Source: Clarkia xantiana subsp. parviflora
Taxonomy: Eukaryota; Streptophyta; Magnoliopsida; Myrtales; Onagraceae
Assembly: GCA_036873135.1 (NCBI GenBank)
Contig: JAPTYO010000023.1
Location: forward strand, 4,847,834-4,911,833
DNA: 64,000 nucleotides
Direction of reading: 5' to 3'
In this document: positions 20,816-33,500 of the stretch, one piece after another
How the letters are laid out: every line of letters begins with the position of its first letter
Numbering within the stretch: the first letter of the stretch is position 1
The notes under the pieces: generated by a model
What the model saw: only the letters and a program-made list of their open reading frames with translations
What the model was told of the DNA's origin: nothing
Databases searched by the model: none
Position numbers and translations under genes: made by a program

Positions 20816-21418
20816 CTAAACCCTACGCAATCCAAGCAGTTTTACATGCTTTTCGAATATCTCTCTGCGTAGTGGTTTAGTTAATTGGTCCGCAATCATG
20901 TTATCAGTGGACAAGTATTCCATATTGATTATATTGTCTTCTACCATAGATTTAGCACAAAAATATTTCACATCAATGTGTTTGGTCCAACTATGGTACT
21001 TCGGATTCTTTACTGCTGCAATGGCTGCATGACTGTCAGAGAACACCTTCACAGGTTTACTCCCGACGTCACCATCAAGCAGTGTAGTAAGAAGCCTTTT
21101 TAGCCAGACTGCTTCCTGTGCGTTCTTGGATAGGACTACGAATTCTGATTCCATCGTGGACAGCGCGACACAGGTTTGCTTCTTGCTCGTCCATGAAATG
21201 ACGGCATTAGCAAGGAGAAACAGTCTTCCTGTGGTGGACTTACGATCATCCGGATCGCCACCATGGTCGGCGTCACTGTAACCGGTCAATTCTAACTTCT
21301 CGCCCTTATAGCACAGTGCGTAGTCGGCAGTACCTTTCAGATAATGAATAATTTGTTTTACAGCCTTTAAATGTTGATAGCCAGGATCTGATTGGAAACT
21401 CGCTACTAGGCCCACAGC
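20816..21418 (-). pseudogene. Copia RNase H remnant
   Basis: About 200 codons, open. Shows the end of RT/connection (Q-S-D-P-G-Y-Q-H-L-K-A-V-K) and the Copia RNase H signature: G-Y-S-D-A-D-H-G-G-D-P-D-D-R-K-S-T-T-G, S-W-T-S-K-K-Q, A-L-S-T-M-E-S-E-F, then K-H-I-D-V-K-Y. The catalytic Asp and Glu positions look intact. It is cut from the RT by an in-frame TAA (minus strand; 21419-21421) where the family usually has a tyrosine codon. Confidence 0.85.
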
Positions 21419-22150
21419 TTAACAGGTATCCGGACGGGTGCATTGCATGGCGTACATCAAACTACCGACCATGCTTAAATACTTCGCACCCTTCATCTGT
21501 TCTCGCTCTGCCAGGTTCTTGGGGCCGTCTCGTTTTGACAGTGCGCACCCAAATACCACCGGCGTATCCACGGGTTTGGCATCCTGTAATCTGAATCTTT
21601 TCAACTGTTTGTTGATATAAGCTTCTTGAGATAGACATAATTTCCGGGTAGCCCGATCTCTAGCAATTTTAATGCCCAAGATGTACGTGGCTTCTCCAAT
21701 GTCTTTCATCTCAAATACAGATGCCAACCATGACTTTGACTTGTTCATAAAACTCACGTCGTTTTCGGCAATGAGTATGTCATCCACGTATAAGGTTAAT
21801 ATGACATACTTAGACCCGGAGTTCTCATAATACACGCACGGATCCTCGTGAAGATTCACTAATCCGTTTCCTACGATTTGCTCGTGGAATCTGCGGTACC
21901 ATTGCCGAGACGACTGTTTAAGACCGTAGATGGACCTTTGGAGTTTACAAACTTTATGTTCGTTACCAGGAGTAATGAAATCCTCCGGTTGCTCCATGTA
22001 GATCTCTTCATCCAGGTTTCAGTGGAGGAATGCAATCTTAACATTCATTTGGTGCAGCTCGAGATCGAGACTTGCGACCAGGGCCATGATTGGCCCTAAC
22101 CGTGGTTTTACGCACATTCAGTGAGTTTGTTTTGTCAAAGTCAACTCTGT
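21419..22150 (-). pseudogene. Copia reverse transcriptase remnant
   Basis: Reads M-A-L-V-A-S-L-D-L-E-L-H-Q-M-N-V, then E-Q-P-E-D-F, Y-G-L-K-Q-S-S-R-Q-W-Y and L-Y-V-D-D-I-L-I, the Copia RT core with both active-site aspartates. A stop TGA (minus strand; 22019-22021) replaces the glycine normally found in the A-F-L-x-G-x-L motif. Upstream of 22080 the frame drifts, and CpG-type substitutions obscure the start of RT. Confidence 0.87.
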
Positions 22151-25100
22151 GAAATTGTTATATTTGTATCCTTTCGCATCAAGTCGGGTTTCGCACCTCC
22201 CGACCTTTTCCATCAGTGGTGAGCCTTCTTTCAGGACTCACCTTATCCTTGTGCCCCTGTGGTTAGCAGGTAAATCAACTATAGACTATGATGGCTTTCA
22301 TTTAAGGCGATCTCTTTCTTTTATTATTTTCCTCCATTTCTTCACTTGAGGTCTTTCCAATGCTTGCCAACAGTTGTTAGAGTTAAGTTTTCACCCTACT
22401 CGATGGGATACTTCTTGGGAGAAGTTCGATGCCTTTGACTTTCGTCTATGCTTTTGTTAATACCATTTTGAGTATGATCATTTCTCCCACTCGGAATAAT
22501 GCTTCTTATCGTAGCATCACTTCTATTGGGAAAATTTCTCCCACTCGGAATAATGCTTCTTATTAGAGCATTGTTTCCTCTGGGAACTAGAGTAGTGTTT
22601 GAACCTTGACCAGCAACTTTTCCTTTGACAACCTCTCGGTCTCGGGGTTTCACTTCCGAGATGAATTTCTTGATCACTAGGATCTGGAACCAAGTTTGGT
22701 CGGATCACTCCCACTGGAAATAATGGGTAGTTTTAGGTAGTTGCGTCATTTTTGGTTCACTATATGACCATCATGTTCAACTTGATTCGTCTCAACAGCA
22801 ACAGTGATTTCGTGTAGTAGGGTTTATTCCTCCCACTGGATTTACTATGAAAATGTTCCCATTCTCATTTACCATGTCATTCACTTGAGTTGCTGGTGCA
22901 AATCTCTCTCCCACTCGAATTAAGTGGGGTCTGATTGTCAGTGATATCCTGCTCCGATTTGATCATGACTACATAGATTTAAACTGTCCATGCATTTGGA
23001 ATATTCGCCATCTAGTGATGTAATAGCTCATGTTCGACCATGACCCCATTTTCTGAAGCTTTAAACAAGTATTTTATAAGAGTAGATCACGTACTCTTGT
23101 CCTAAATACGTGTTTAATGCGCAATTTAATGTCACATGATGACATGATTTAACTCATCATCATATTTTAGATTTTATGGCGGCGTGTCTTACCGATTTTA
23201 TTGGAACACAGTTTACATACATGTGAGACATCTTTTTTCATCCCTTAGGGAACACCTGATGTAGTCATTATGTTTTTGAACTGTGCTTCTTGAAGTGTGT
23301 TTTAATTGATTTGAATGCCTAGCCTGACTTATCGTTCAAGGCGTTTGGAAGAAAAATCTTTTAACCGACTTAATCTTTATTCATTGCAAAACTTACCTCA
23401 GGGATTTTATCCCATCTCCGAACTGAGCATCTTGGGTTTTCACCCTTTGCGTCAGCTAATACTTTTACAAGGTCGTGGTAGCTTCGGAGCCTACTTCGTA
23501 CCGATGTAAATGGTATCAATAAGTTGTTTCCAAGGGAATGCAAACGAAAATTCAGCACTTCATCATTCAAACACTTCATCATTAAATTCGTATTTTGAAA
23601 CGACGTGTTCCGTCTTTCGAGGTCCACTTGCGCGTAACGCTATTTACCGAAGTTTTAACCCTAGGTTAAATCGTTTCATTTATGAATTTAATTCAATTTT
23701 ATCCAATCGGTTTCGCACATGATCATCATTACAGATTATTTCATTCAATTGAGTACTAACAATTAAGAAATAATAAATCTTTCGATCTAGCTACGCAATC
23801 GATGTGTATGTTCAGTTCAATTGTCCCGATTGAGATGACGGAGTACGTGAATCGTTTCGTTTTATTCGACCACTTTTACCTGGCCAAAAATTCGTTTCGG
23901 ATCGATCCCGTTTAACTGGGTCGATTAATTATGATAAGTAGATAGCATTTCGAATCGAATGACAACTACTTTATTAAATAAATCCGAATCTCGAAATAAC
24001 CAAAATTTTAGTAACTCAAACGAACAATAAATTACAATGGTAGGGTTCTTGATCTGAGGATCGCGTATTTGATCCATGATTGTCGCATAGATAGTCTAGA
24101 ACTTTAAGCCATGTTGAACATCACATCTGAGTAAATTCAAGAGTGAAATACGTCAAATGATCTGTGTCTGTATAAAGCATTTTACCGCTTCATACACTTG
24201 ACCTACGAGGCGTACTTAAGACGCACTTTAGCAACATGGTTTAACCCACCGGATTATCGTATAAGACCTTTATGGTCCAGTTCTCTCTATGATATGCGGA
24301 TCATGGTTGACTTCTTTCGAACCCAGAATGGTGAGGAGAGAAGGTTTCCCTATTTACTGTTGTGGTTACTGTACTTGATTAGGCTCAAAGTCATTGAGTC
24401 CTGTCAACAACAGACAACCATATACATCTTTTCCATGTTGACCTTTTATTTCGAAGGTCTCGAGCGGCTTTTACACCAGTGTCCATGGAAAGAGAAAAGA
24501 CCATCACGTTCAACCGAAACGTTTAGCTTTAGCATCCTTACTTCCACCGAGGCGGATACAAAGAGATACTAAGCTGCAACATTGCCTGGTTGCAATTGAA
24601 GTCTTCTTCAACCCCCTTTTACCAAGGTTGAATGTATCATCATATATGCGTTCAGATCACAATGAACCTACTCCCATGCTTCGTGAAACAAATTATTACA
24701 TTCGTCTCTCATTGTCAAAATCATACAGACTACTATATTCATCTGAAGTTGTCCTCTCCACTTTTCGGAATCGTAGTAGAGAGTTCAATACGTACTTCTT
24801 TTATTCATCATGATTCACACCATCAAGATTGCAAGGAAAATCGAATCGTACTTATTCAACCAATTCATACTAACACATCGATGTTTATGCACAAATCAGG
24901 GAGACAATAACATTTTGAGAAATAATTGCATACATCAGATATCTATTAAGATAGAATGCGACAAGTAATGATTCATCAGTCATCTGAACCAAACGACCAC
25001 CAGTAAACCAATGGAAGATGGCTGTGAAAGAGTTCACATTATCGTCGTCTTCTATCCAATAGATTAATCTTTTAAAACGGTTTTAATCGCAAATTACCGG

Positions 25101-26956
25101 AACAGGGATTTTAAAACAAGCATACCCGATCTTGACTTTCCCAAGGCCCTTTTTATTTTGGAAAAATATTCCGATGAATTCACTCATGCATATATAATTC
25201 TACTATCCACGTAAATTATCATACGCCAGTAACATTCATCATTCAAACCACACTCATGCTTACGCGTCATGCGTCTAATGTTCCAAGGAACTCATGCTTG
25301 CATATATAATTCTACTTCCGAGTAAATTATCAAATGCGGCTACATCCTCAGCATTATAGCATACGTGTCAAACATATAACATTCACATCCATCATACACA
25401 TTTGGCGACTGGTTTTCGATTTTAAAATAATTTTAAATATTAGGGGCTGATTTGCAATTCATGCTTATATTAAATCATGCAGCGTTCTAGACATGAATCA
25501 TAGGCATTTCCAACCATCACAACATGTCTATCCTAGTGCGCATTCCATATATTTAACCAGGGCTCAGCCCACAATATGCAATATCCAGTTAGCTTGACTC
25601 AGTCAAGATAACATTTCTAATCATGCATAAATATATATTGAATAATAAACAATTGCAATTCAGCCTACTAATTATACCAGTCCCAAAAACATGTATCTCC
25701 GAGATCCATCCCCATAATAAAAACAAGGCACAAAGGTTATCAACCCTTAAGCACTGTGTAGGCCTATTAAGGTTCAAAACATTTGGATTTTAAAACTTGA
25801 CCTCCCTATTTTAATTGACTTGAATTCAGTTTTGAAAATACGGTTCGATTCAGTCAATTTCAATCTGATTTGGTCCGGTTCGGTCCAGGAAATCCGGTTC
25901 GGGTCCAGAAAATCTGGTTCGGTCCGGTAAAATCCGGTGGTCCGGTTTTAATTTAAAATCTGGTTCGGTCCGAACCGGTCCAATAAAAATAGGGTTCGGT
26001 TCAACACACAAAACCGGTTCGGTTAGATCCACTTAATTACCCCGGTCCGACCCGACCCAATTAGGTCGAACCGATTGAGAAAACCGAATTCGGTTTTAAT
26101 TCGTCCCGGTTTGACATATTGGACCGGCCAGTAATTAAAATATAAAAGGTTGGGCCGAAATGTTTACTTGTGGCCCAAGTAGGGTTTTAAAGTCCAAAAA
26201 ATATTTAACTTAGCCACCAAGTAACATTAACTATATAAAATAATTTCCAATATTAATATATATATATATATATATAAATATTTCGGACCTAATTAAAACA
26301 TATATATATTTATTGCCAAGATTCTATCTTTAAGATTAAATCAATCAACAATATATATATATGTAAAAATCGGCACACACATATAAATATATATATTATT
26401 TATTGTCAATATCTTAAATAGGGAAACATATATTAACAATATATTTTCTCAATCTTTTAGGTAACTAAAATCTATCAATAATATCTTGAACCTATTTAAA
26501 TATTTAGATATATTGATAGTTATATATATTTCTATATATGAATGTGAATCTATCCTAATGTTCCCAATTATAGATATATTGTTACCTAGAATAAAAAATA
26601 AAATATGGTAAACAATATACCTACATGTTTCAGCCGAAATATTGAAATTGTTGCCTAAGAAATTAAAAAATTTACCTTGTAAAACACTTAGGGTTTCGGC
26701 ACAAACACAAATTTGGGAACAAGTGGTCAAATTTTAAGATCAAATTTTAATAAGATCTACAATCTAATGTTTGATTTTGATAAATAACATCTTTTTCTTG
26801 AAGATCATGAACATCATATTTCCTAAGAACATCAAAAATTTCGGACCACCTATAACTTAAAAATTCGAAATTTTAAAACCTTTTCTTTTAAATTTTCGGT
26901 CCTAATTTTAAAATTTCAAGAACACCAATTTATCGAAATCATGAACTCCTAACACA
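22151..26956 (-). other. Decayed internal region of the Copia element
   Basis: Expected place of gag, protease and integrase, but no signature is readable. 22380-22720 holds repeats of TCTCCCACTCGGAATAATGC that may derive from the integrase-RT linker. 25850-26110 is rich in GGTTCGGTCC words like a hAT subterminal region. 26200-26560 is rich in (AT)n. No gene supported. Confidence 0.5.
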
Positions 26957-26969
26957 GGCTCCGGTACCA
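26957..26969 (-). other. Primer binding site of the Copia element
   Basis: On the minus strand, TGGTACCGGAGCC one base after the LTR end. It matches the common plant tRNA-iMet primer site TGGTATCAGAGCC at 11 of 13 positions, which fixes the element's orientation. Confidence 0.8.
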
Positions 26970-26970
26970 C

Positions 26971-27565
26971 TGTTAGATTACGGGGAGTAATCACTACGGA
27001 TACTAAAACCATGGTACATGCAAGTAATCGAAATTACGCAGCGGAAGATTCGCACATACCTCTACAGTAGTCCGTAGTCCCAAGATATTTGCAGGAGGGA
27101 GTTCACGATCCTCCGGTCGGCACCCATAGGGGTTCTTGTGAAGGAACCCTTACGTGGTATATTCTTCACAGCAAAGTCTCTGATCTATTCTTGGCAAGGG
27201 ATAGATCTCCGGAGTGTTTGTTCGAAGGCAAATTGGCATACCCTTGGTGTTTGCAAGGTTCGGCCGAAGTATGGTGTTCTTGGGGGAAGGTGTTTCTCTC
27301 AAAACAACACTTAAAGGGAATTGTGATTAACCCTAATGAAACCCCTAACTCCCCATATATATAGGAGTAAAGTGGACAAAAGTCCACTTTACCCCCTCAT
27401 TTATTTCGGCCGGCCATGCTTGTATAGGGAGGCCCAATTTTGGGTCTCTCATGTCAATTGGGATTTGGGTCTGGCCCAATACCCTAATGTGACATATACC
27501 CAATTAACTTAGGTTTATACATATAATGGGCTTCCATTTACGGCGCGCAACACCATATGCTTACA
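26971..27565 (-). repeat. 5' LTR of the Copia element
   Basis: 595 bp, the transcriptionally 5' copy on the minus strand. TATATATA at about 27356-27362 is the likely promoter. Ends CATATGCTTACA, next to the duplicated CCAAC. Confidence 0.88.
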
Positions 27566-28225
27566 CCAACCGACCCTGACCCAAGGTCGGACCTAGCCCT
27601 AGGCTAGGTCCGGTTAGGTTAATTTGGTTGGATTGGTTCAATTGGGTTTGATTTTGAAGTTTTAGGACTAAATTAAGCAAAATAAAAGTTATGAATATAT
27701 TTGAAGGACTAAATTGAACAAAATTAAAAGTTTAAGATCGGTCACGTGACTTACACATTTCATTTAACGACCAAAACTAACAGGAAGCTAACAGATGTAC
27801 CAAAAGCCGCATTTTTTCAAACGTTTGGTACCAAAAGTATACAAACCAAACATCCGGTACTAAAAGCCACATTCGGTCAAACATGTGGTGTGAAAACTAC
27901 CTATAACCCTAGTTTTAATTAGAGAAGAAGCACGAAACATGATGGGTAGATGCATACTATACAAAAGAGATAGATGATCGTGGTTTTAGTACCTTATTAG
28001 AAGTATTTTGTGCTCATTATCTTATGCTGAAACTGAAAATATTACTGTATGATTTTTCTGCATACTAATATGTTATTCGTACCAAAAATTATATTTTTCT
28101 ATTAAGAAAAATATACTTTCAATTTTTATTCATACAATTGTTGTAAATATTTTTTATGATATTTTTGCTTTTTTTTAAATATTAAATAATATATATATAT
28201 ATATAACTTAAAGGTAAAGTTAAAA

Positions 28226-28742
28226 ATGGTTAATTAGCCAATTGCACATATATGTTTTGCTATGTTGCCCAATGCACCATATATGTTGTCTAATGCACCA
28301 CTATGTTTTGACATGTTGTTAGATGCACCACTCTACCAATCTAACATTACATTTTAATGTAAAAATGTTGATGATATTGTTGCCATGAAACAGACAACAA
28401 CACTATGATAATGTTAAAAAAAAATATTAAAAAAATAGACAATAAACAAAAAATTAAAAACCAAAAAATAGCAAAAAAATCACAAATAAGCTAAAAAATT
28501 CTTAAAATATTGAAATAATTTGTATTTTGGTAATATTAAAACTGTTACAAAAGACCAAATATATTTCACATTACTAGCATGTGACCGTAGTCATTTTGTA
28601 CATAGTATTTAACGGTGGACTAACATAATGGTTCATCTAGCAACATCTCAAAACATAGTGGTGTATTTGGCAATACAAGAAAAGAATACGGTGCATTTGG
28701 CAACATGGTAAAAACATAGTAGTGCATTTGACCAATTAACCC
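28226..28742. mobile_element. Mutator-like MITE with perfect 9-bp duplication
   Basis: Ends GGTTAATTAGCC... and ...GACCAATTAACCC. The inner words CAATGCACC / GGTGCATTTGGCAACATGG pair across the element. The duplication AAGTTAAAA is exact (28217-28225 and 28743-28751). 517 bp, AT-rich centre, no genes. Confidence 0.78.
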
Positions 28743-28751
28743 AAGTTAAAA

Positions 28752-29243
28752 TAATACTAAATTGTGGTCTATTAAAATAAACTATTGAATTGCTTGTGAG
28801 TTGTGCAATATCATATTTTGATGAAAACTTATATTATACTAGGTGCATTTCCTACGCATCGCGCGGTGTGACTTATCAAATATGTATAATTAACAAATTA
28901 ATATTCGATAAAATTTATACTGACTATTTGTAATATGTTGAAACACTATTTTTAAATAAAATATCAGTCTATAATTTGTAAAAAGTAAACGAAAGACTGA
29001 AAATTTTGAACCATAAAATAACATTGCACAAATTCACAAATAAATTTTAGAAGCCCGTACCGCATGCTACCTTTGGTCGTCGGATCCGTCTCACGTGTGT
29101 GTTCTTCAACATATATGGCTTCGATGACCACCAACGATATCTCGCTGGAGAGAGAGATGATTCTGCCACTGAGACTGTCAGCCGCCCGTACCACCTGGTA
29201 TCTTCGTTCGCCGGCTTCGCGTCAAGCGTCTATTAAAAATCAG
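28752..29243. other. Intergenic, no supported gene
   Basis: Contains the hairpin-like GC block CGCATCGCGCGGTG at 28855-28868 (similar blocks occur near 30005 and 54872). A GC-richer patch at 29050-29230 is open in more than one frame, with no recognised protein. Confidence 0.4.
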
Positions 29244-29475
29244 TGAAATTTTAATTTCGATTAATTACATACATTGAATCTTAAACGGTCTGAAATTTTA
29301 ATTGCGATTAATTGCATACATTGAATCTTGAACGGTTCGAAATCAGGAAAATTTTAATTGCGATTAATTGCATACATTGAATCTTGAACGGTCCGAAATT
29401 TTAATTGCGATTAATTGTATATATTGAATCTTGAACGGATCGAAATCAACAAAATTTTAATTGCAATTAATTGCA
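29244..29475. repeat. Short tandem array, about 50-63 bp units
   Basis: Four to five imperfect copies containing TTTTAATTGCGATTAATTGC and ATACATTGAATCTTGAACGG, some with an added GAAATCARSAAAA piece. Confidence 0.8.
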
Positions 29476-29544
29476 ACTTAAAAACACTCAGCTCCCTAGT
29501 GCAATCAATGCTATGAAGTTAATGATAAAAACCCTTAACTCAAT

Positions 29545-29725
29545 TGTCATAAATGCACCAATTAACGTAAAAAACAAAATCCTCAGCTCCACATTCACTA
29601 TGTTATTATCTTTCCTTCAGAATTTATAATATATATATATGCATCAATTAACGTAAAAAACAAAATCATCAGCTCCACATTCACTATGTTATTATATTTC
29701 CTTCGGAATTTATAATATATAATGT
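29545..29725. repeat. Two-copy tandem duplication, about 90 bp
   Basis: Both copies contain ATTAACGTAAAAAACAAAAT, TCAGCTCCACATTCACTATG and end AGAATTTATAATATATA or GGAATTTATAATATATA. They differ by a few substitutions. Confidence 0.8.
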
Positions 29726-31080
29726 AGATTATTATTGACTTGCAGTTTGTACATAAAATTATTTTCAGGGTTAGAATATTAAAAGATCATATACATATTT
29801 TTGTTAATTAATTTATTACAACAATGTATATAAGTTGAAATATATAATACCGTATGTCATTTTTTTTACCAAAGAAAATACAATATGTTATTCAAAATAT
29901 TAAACCATACGATGAAAACAAAAACTTACCATAAAAGAGAGTGCATTAGAAAAAGAAGTTATAGCTTATGATCACTACATTTAAAAGTACTAGAATGTCA
30001 GCGCCTGCGTTGCACGCGCGGCGGTCATTTATGTATTTTGAAAAGTTAAAGAATCATTATAAGCAAGCAATTTAAGAAATTAAAAGGCTAATGACCATTT
30101 AATAAATATTAAATTTTAGATGAAAATATATACACCTCCATTTAAACACCCACTAAAACAAGATCTAAAGGAGTAGATCAAGTTAATAGTCATGTCTAAT
30201 TAAAGGTGTGTTGTAGAAGTCATATCTAATTAAAGGTGTGTGGGATAGGGCAACAAAATCTACTCTATAAAGTATTTAATCAAACAATATGAATATGATA
30301 TTATTAGCCAACCTTATCATGATCTCTTCTTCTGTATACATAGCCCTCGATGAAAAACGTTAGCTTTGGGAATTTCAGATCGAACTCTTTCTTATATATG
30401 CAATCCATTAAACTGTAAGAGGCACTTGATTGTTGTTATTTGTTCCAGTTTCGAACATATATAAAAAGTAACAAATAAGAAAGAACCTGATTCTGAGAGA
30501 TAGTTGTAATTATAGTTGGACATTCAAGATGTTAATTGTCATTATAGGTTTTTGGAATGAATTCTATTGTTAATGAATCATTCTCTTTCTGAGGTGAAGA
30601 TGGTAGCAGCTCTCATACCCAGGCCACATGTTTCGTGTTGATGTCTTTTTTTTGTTTTTTTGTTTTTTTTTTCCAATTCCCATCCACGTTAATACAACGA
30701 TAACAATGTGGATTAGGATGCTAGTGTCTTGTAGACTATGGGAAGGAATATCATTATCCATTAACATTGCCATTGCTTTCAGTTTGGATTAAACTTTGTC
30801 AAATCGACTGGACCAAAAAGAGGACGGTATACCTTTGTTGTACACATACATCATTGATTATTTCATGTTATTACTTTATATTATTTAACTAAGTGATATT
30901 TAGAAGCATGAGTACAAGAATTCCAATCCTAGGAAATATATACGATAGAACATATCAAACTATACATAGACTATTACATCGTCATCACCAAGGTCATGGG
31001 AATTTATAACATATCCCTAACCACTTAGAAAGCCATCTTTGCTAATAATGATGGAATATAATTATCTGAAATACTAATAT
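29726..31080. other. Intergenic, no supported gene
   Basis: AT-rich. A second GC block (GCGCCTGCGTTGCACGCGCGGCGG, in part, near 30000-30023) interrupts it. A short direct repeat TCATATCTAATTAAAGGTGTG occurs at about 30191 and 30221. No protein domain was seen on either strand. Confidence 0.4.
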
Positions 31081-33500
31081 TGAGACCAACTTACCATTAG
31101 ATCCTTTTTGTCAGCTTCAAAAGGTGGAGGCTCTAGCGCCTAATGTCATAGTTGTATCTTCTGAGCATCCCTTTTTCTAATTTGAAGCTTTATCTGCAGA
31201 ATGAAAAGGTCCACAACTGAATATATATGATCAATTAGTGTAGGAACAAATTTCAAGTGAGGGTCAATTGATCCAAGCGATTTCAAAGCTCTAGAGAAAC
31301 TAAAGAATGTGTTCAAACACATCAATTATCAGGTTAAAAGTTAAAAGTTCAAAACAGAAAACTTTGAGAATCAATAAAGAAGTTGAACTTTCACATAGGA
31401 TTGGTAACCAGTTGTTTGAATATCAAGTTGATGGCTAATAAGTAAAGTTGCTTTTTGAAGATGTCCAAAATCTAAAATCCCACAAATCCAACTGAATTCA
31501 GTTTTGATCATACATAAACCAATAATAGTAGATGTACAACATAGAGAAACCAGTGATGAATGAGCCAACGTACCTAAAAGTACATATATGCAGAACCAGT
31601 AGAGCCAGTAAGCTAGATGTACAACATAGAGAAACCAGTGATAAATGAGCCAACGTACCTAAAAGTACATATATGCAGAACCAGTAGAGTCAGTAAGCTA
31701 AGAGAAGATTAAATGAATGCGCATGACCAGTCAAAGAGACGAGGAGCTATTAGAGCGGTTTATAGCCAAAACAAGGGTTTAAATTCAATCTTTCCAAAGA
31801 GCATAGTGGACCTAACAGACAATGTGGCTTAAATTCAACGTCTAGAATTTGTAATTTTCCCTCGCATCTTTAATATATGCCAAGAAGTGCCCATCATTAA
31901 AAGAACACTAATGGTCAAACTGAACATTTGTTCTATATATTATTTTTTTTCTACAAATATTTATCTATATCTCAAATGATAATTAAAGCTCTGAAGAAGA
32001 AGGGATTCAAGAAATGTAGTAGACAATAAGTATCTTCAAAATGTATTTTAAAAAAACAACACCATGTTGAATTTCAAGCCTTGTGTGAGAGTGAAACAAC
32101 GAAGCTGATTTCTATGAAAAAACTTAGGAAGAAAAGTAGCAAACTTAAACATCAGTAAATAAACTGGAAAACTCAGCAAGCATAAATAACATCAGGTTGA
32201 GTTTCAAGTTGAGGGTTTATCAACCAAGCTGCTTTTAAATATTTCAAGTTGTACATCAACAAATATACCGGAACGTTGAAAATAATAAACTACCGAAGTT
32301 GAATTTCAAGCCGAGGGTTAGTCAAACTTGATGTATTAAGCTCCCTAGAGTGTAAAAGTCTAAATTAAATTTTGTGATAGTCGGATAAAGACTAATGTAA
32401 AACTAATTTATAAATACAACCACAAATAACTCTCGAGTTCGCAAAAACCTTCGAGAATATGCAACTAAAAAGAATCATATTATTATTTAGAATTAAAATT
32501 TAATAGTTTCTAAGTAACCAATTAGACAAGATCTTTACTTGATAGAGGGATTAGAGCTAGTTTCGGTATTTAAACTTTTGATATATTGATATATTAAGAA
32601 TATTCAAATTATATCACATTCTATAGAGTTGAATGATTGAAACGGATTGAAACAATGTTAAGGAATTTGTATAAATCAACAAATTTGCTGTTTGTTTCTT
32701 TGATGAGTTCAGAAGTTTGTTATTATGTTTTGATAACCAAGGAGGACAATAAGATATGAAATAAGATAAGAACACGTGCCAATGAAGATTAGACCCTAAA
32801 CAAATGAGTGTAATGGTCTCCGTAAGTTGCGTTTCAATCTCAAGGAAAGAATAGACAACAAGTTGATTTCATGCAGTGAGCAAGTTAAAATGCACTTCTA
32901 TCATTCAGTATCGATAACCATCATTTAGAGGAAAATACATCACCATGTATATCAAATGAGAAGCTTATGTACCTGCTAATTTGAACAAAGATATCCACAT
33001 GTACATGTACACTGAACACATTCAGTGTTAAACATCTGATTCAAGCATTCCTCTCTACAACCCCACTTGCCTGACGAATGTGGTATGCAATTGTAGACAA
33101 TCACCTGAAAATGCATTAACAACATAAAATTTCAATATAGTTAAGTCTTAATCAGTAATTTCTACGGTGCATTAAAAAAATATAAATTTTAGCACATGGA
33201 AGAGAGAATCAAACATGACCTAAAAAGTCAGAACGTGTGTAGCAAAATCGAATTGGTTAACTCTGGCGGACGGAGAATCCATATTCTAAGAAGGAACTTT
33301 TATCAAATGAAATTGTAATTAAAATTTGAAACAGAGCAGGAGGCTAGATCGTACCTGGAGACCCCATTCCCCATTGGAGCAGCGAAGAATTTGGAGCCGC
33401 CACTGTTACCATTATTTGCCATCGGATCTACACGCAATAAGGGTGGGGGAATTGGAGACTTGAGGGGCATAAAGCGAGAGCGTTTGTACCCGCAATAATT
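31081..33500 (-). other. Possible minus-strand transcription unit with small exons
   Basis: A plausible first exon runs from an ATG at about 33423 (minus), coding for M-A-N-N-G-N-S-G-G-S-K-F-F, to a strong donor AG|GTACG at about 33354. A plausible internal exon begins after TTTTCAG near 33107, and another between ATTAG| and |GTAAGT at about 31096-31140 (A-L-E-P-P-P-F-E-A-D-K-K-D-L-M). Joined with the best donor, the second exon gives an immediate stop; shifting the donor by eight bases keeps the frame open for about 42 more codons. So this may be a small-protein gene, a non-coding RNA or a relic. The product is not recognised. Confidence 0.3.
31529..31698. repeat. Two-copy tandem duplication, 85 bp
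   Basis: Copies at 31529-31613 and 31614-31698 start TAGATGTACAACATAGAG and differ only at two to three positions, so the duplication is young. Confidence 0.85.

Larger units (their letters stand above)
19082..27565 (-). mobile_element. LTR retrotransposon, Ty1/Copia, dead
   Basis: Inserted into the Mutator-like element. LTRs (601 and 595 bp) share ends of the type TGTTAGATTACGG ... CATATGCTTACA; the left one has lost its first T. The flanks CCAAT (19077-19081) and CCAAC (27566-27570) match at 4 of 5 positions. The coding strand is minus: a primer site close to the tRNA-iMet complement sits beside the right LTR, and RT and RNase H pieces lie at 20816-22150. No gag or integrase frame can be recognised in 22700-26950, which is AT-rich and heavily decayed. 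Confidence 0.88.
18664..27909. mobile_element. Long-TIR Mutator-like element, split by a Copia insertion
   Basis: The left arm 18664-19080 is matched in inverse by 27566-27909; both start GGGTTA and share TTTTCACACCA, ATGTTTG, GGTACCAAACGTTTG, TTGTTCAATTTAGTCC and CCGACCCTAGG-type words. Flanks TAGTTATAA (18655-18663) and TAGTTTTAA (27910-27918) match at 8 of 9 positions. Once the Copia element (19082-27565) is removed, what remains is a roughly 760-bp foldback without genes. Confidence 0.75.

Noticed and set aside
25840..26110. GGTTCGGTCC-rich block inside the Copia element as a nested hAT
   Set aside because: No inverted ends or duplication could be found; left as a composition note.
26449..26730. 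93-residue minus-strand ORF as Copia gag
   Set aside because: No gag motif or zinc knuckle; AT-rich composition explains the open frame.
29064..29246. Short ORFs in a GC-richer patch near 29.1 kb
   Set aside because: No recognised domain, no splice evidence, and both strands are open.
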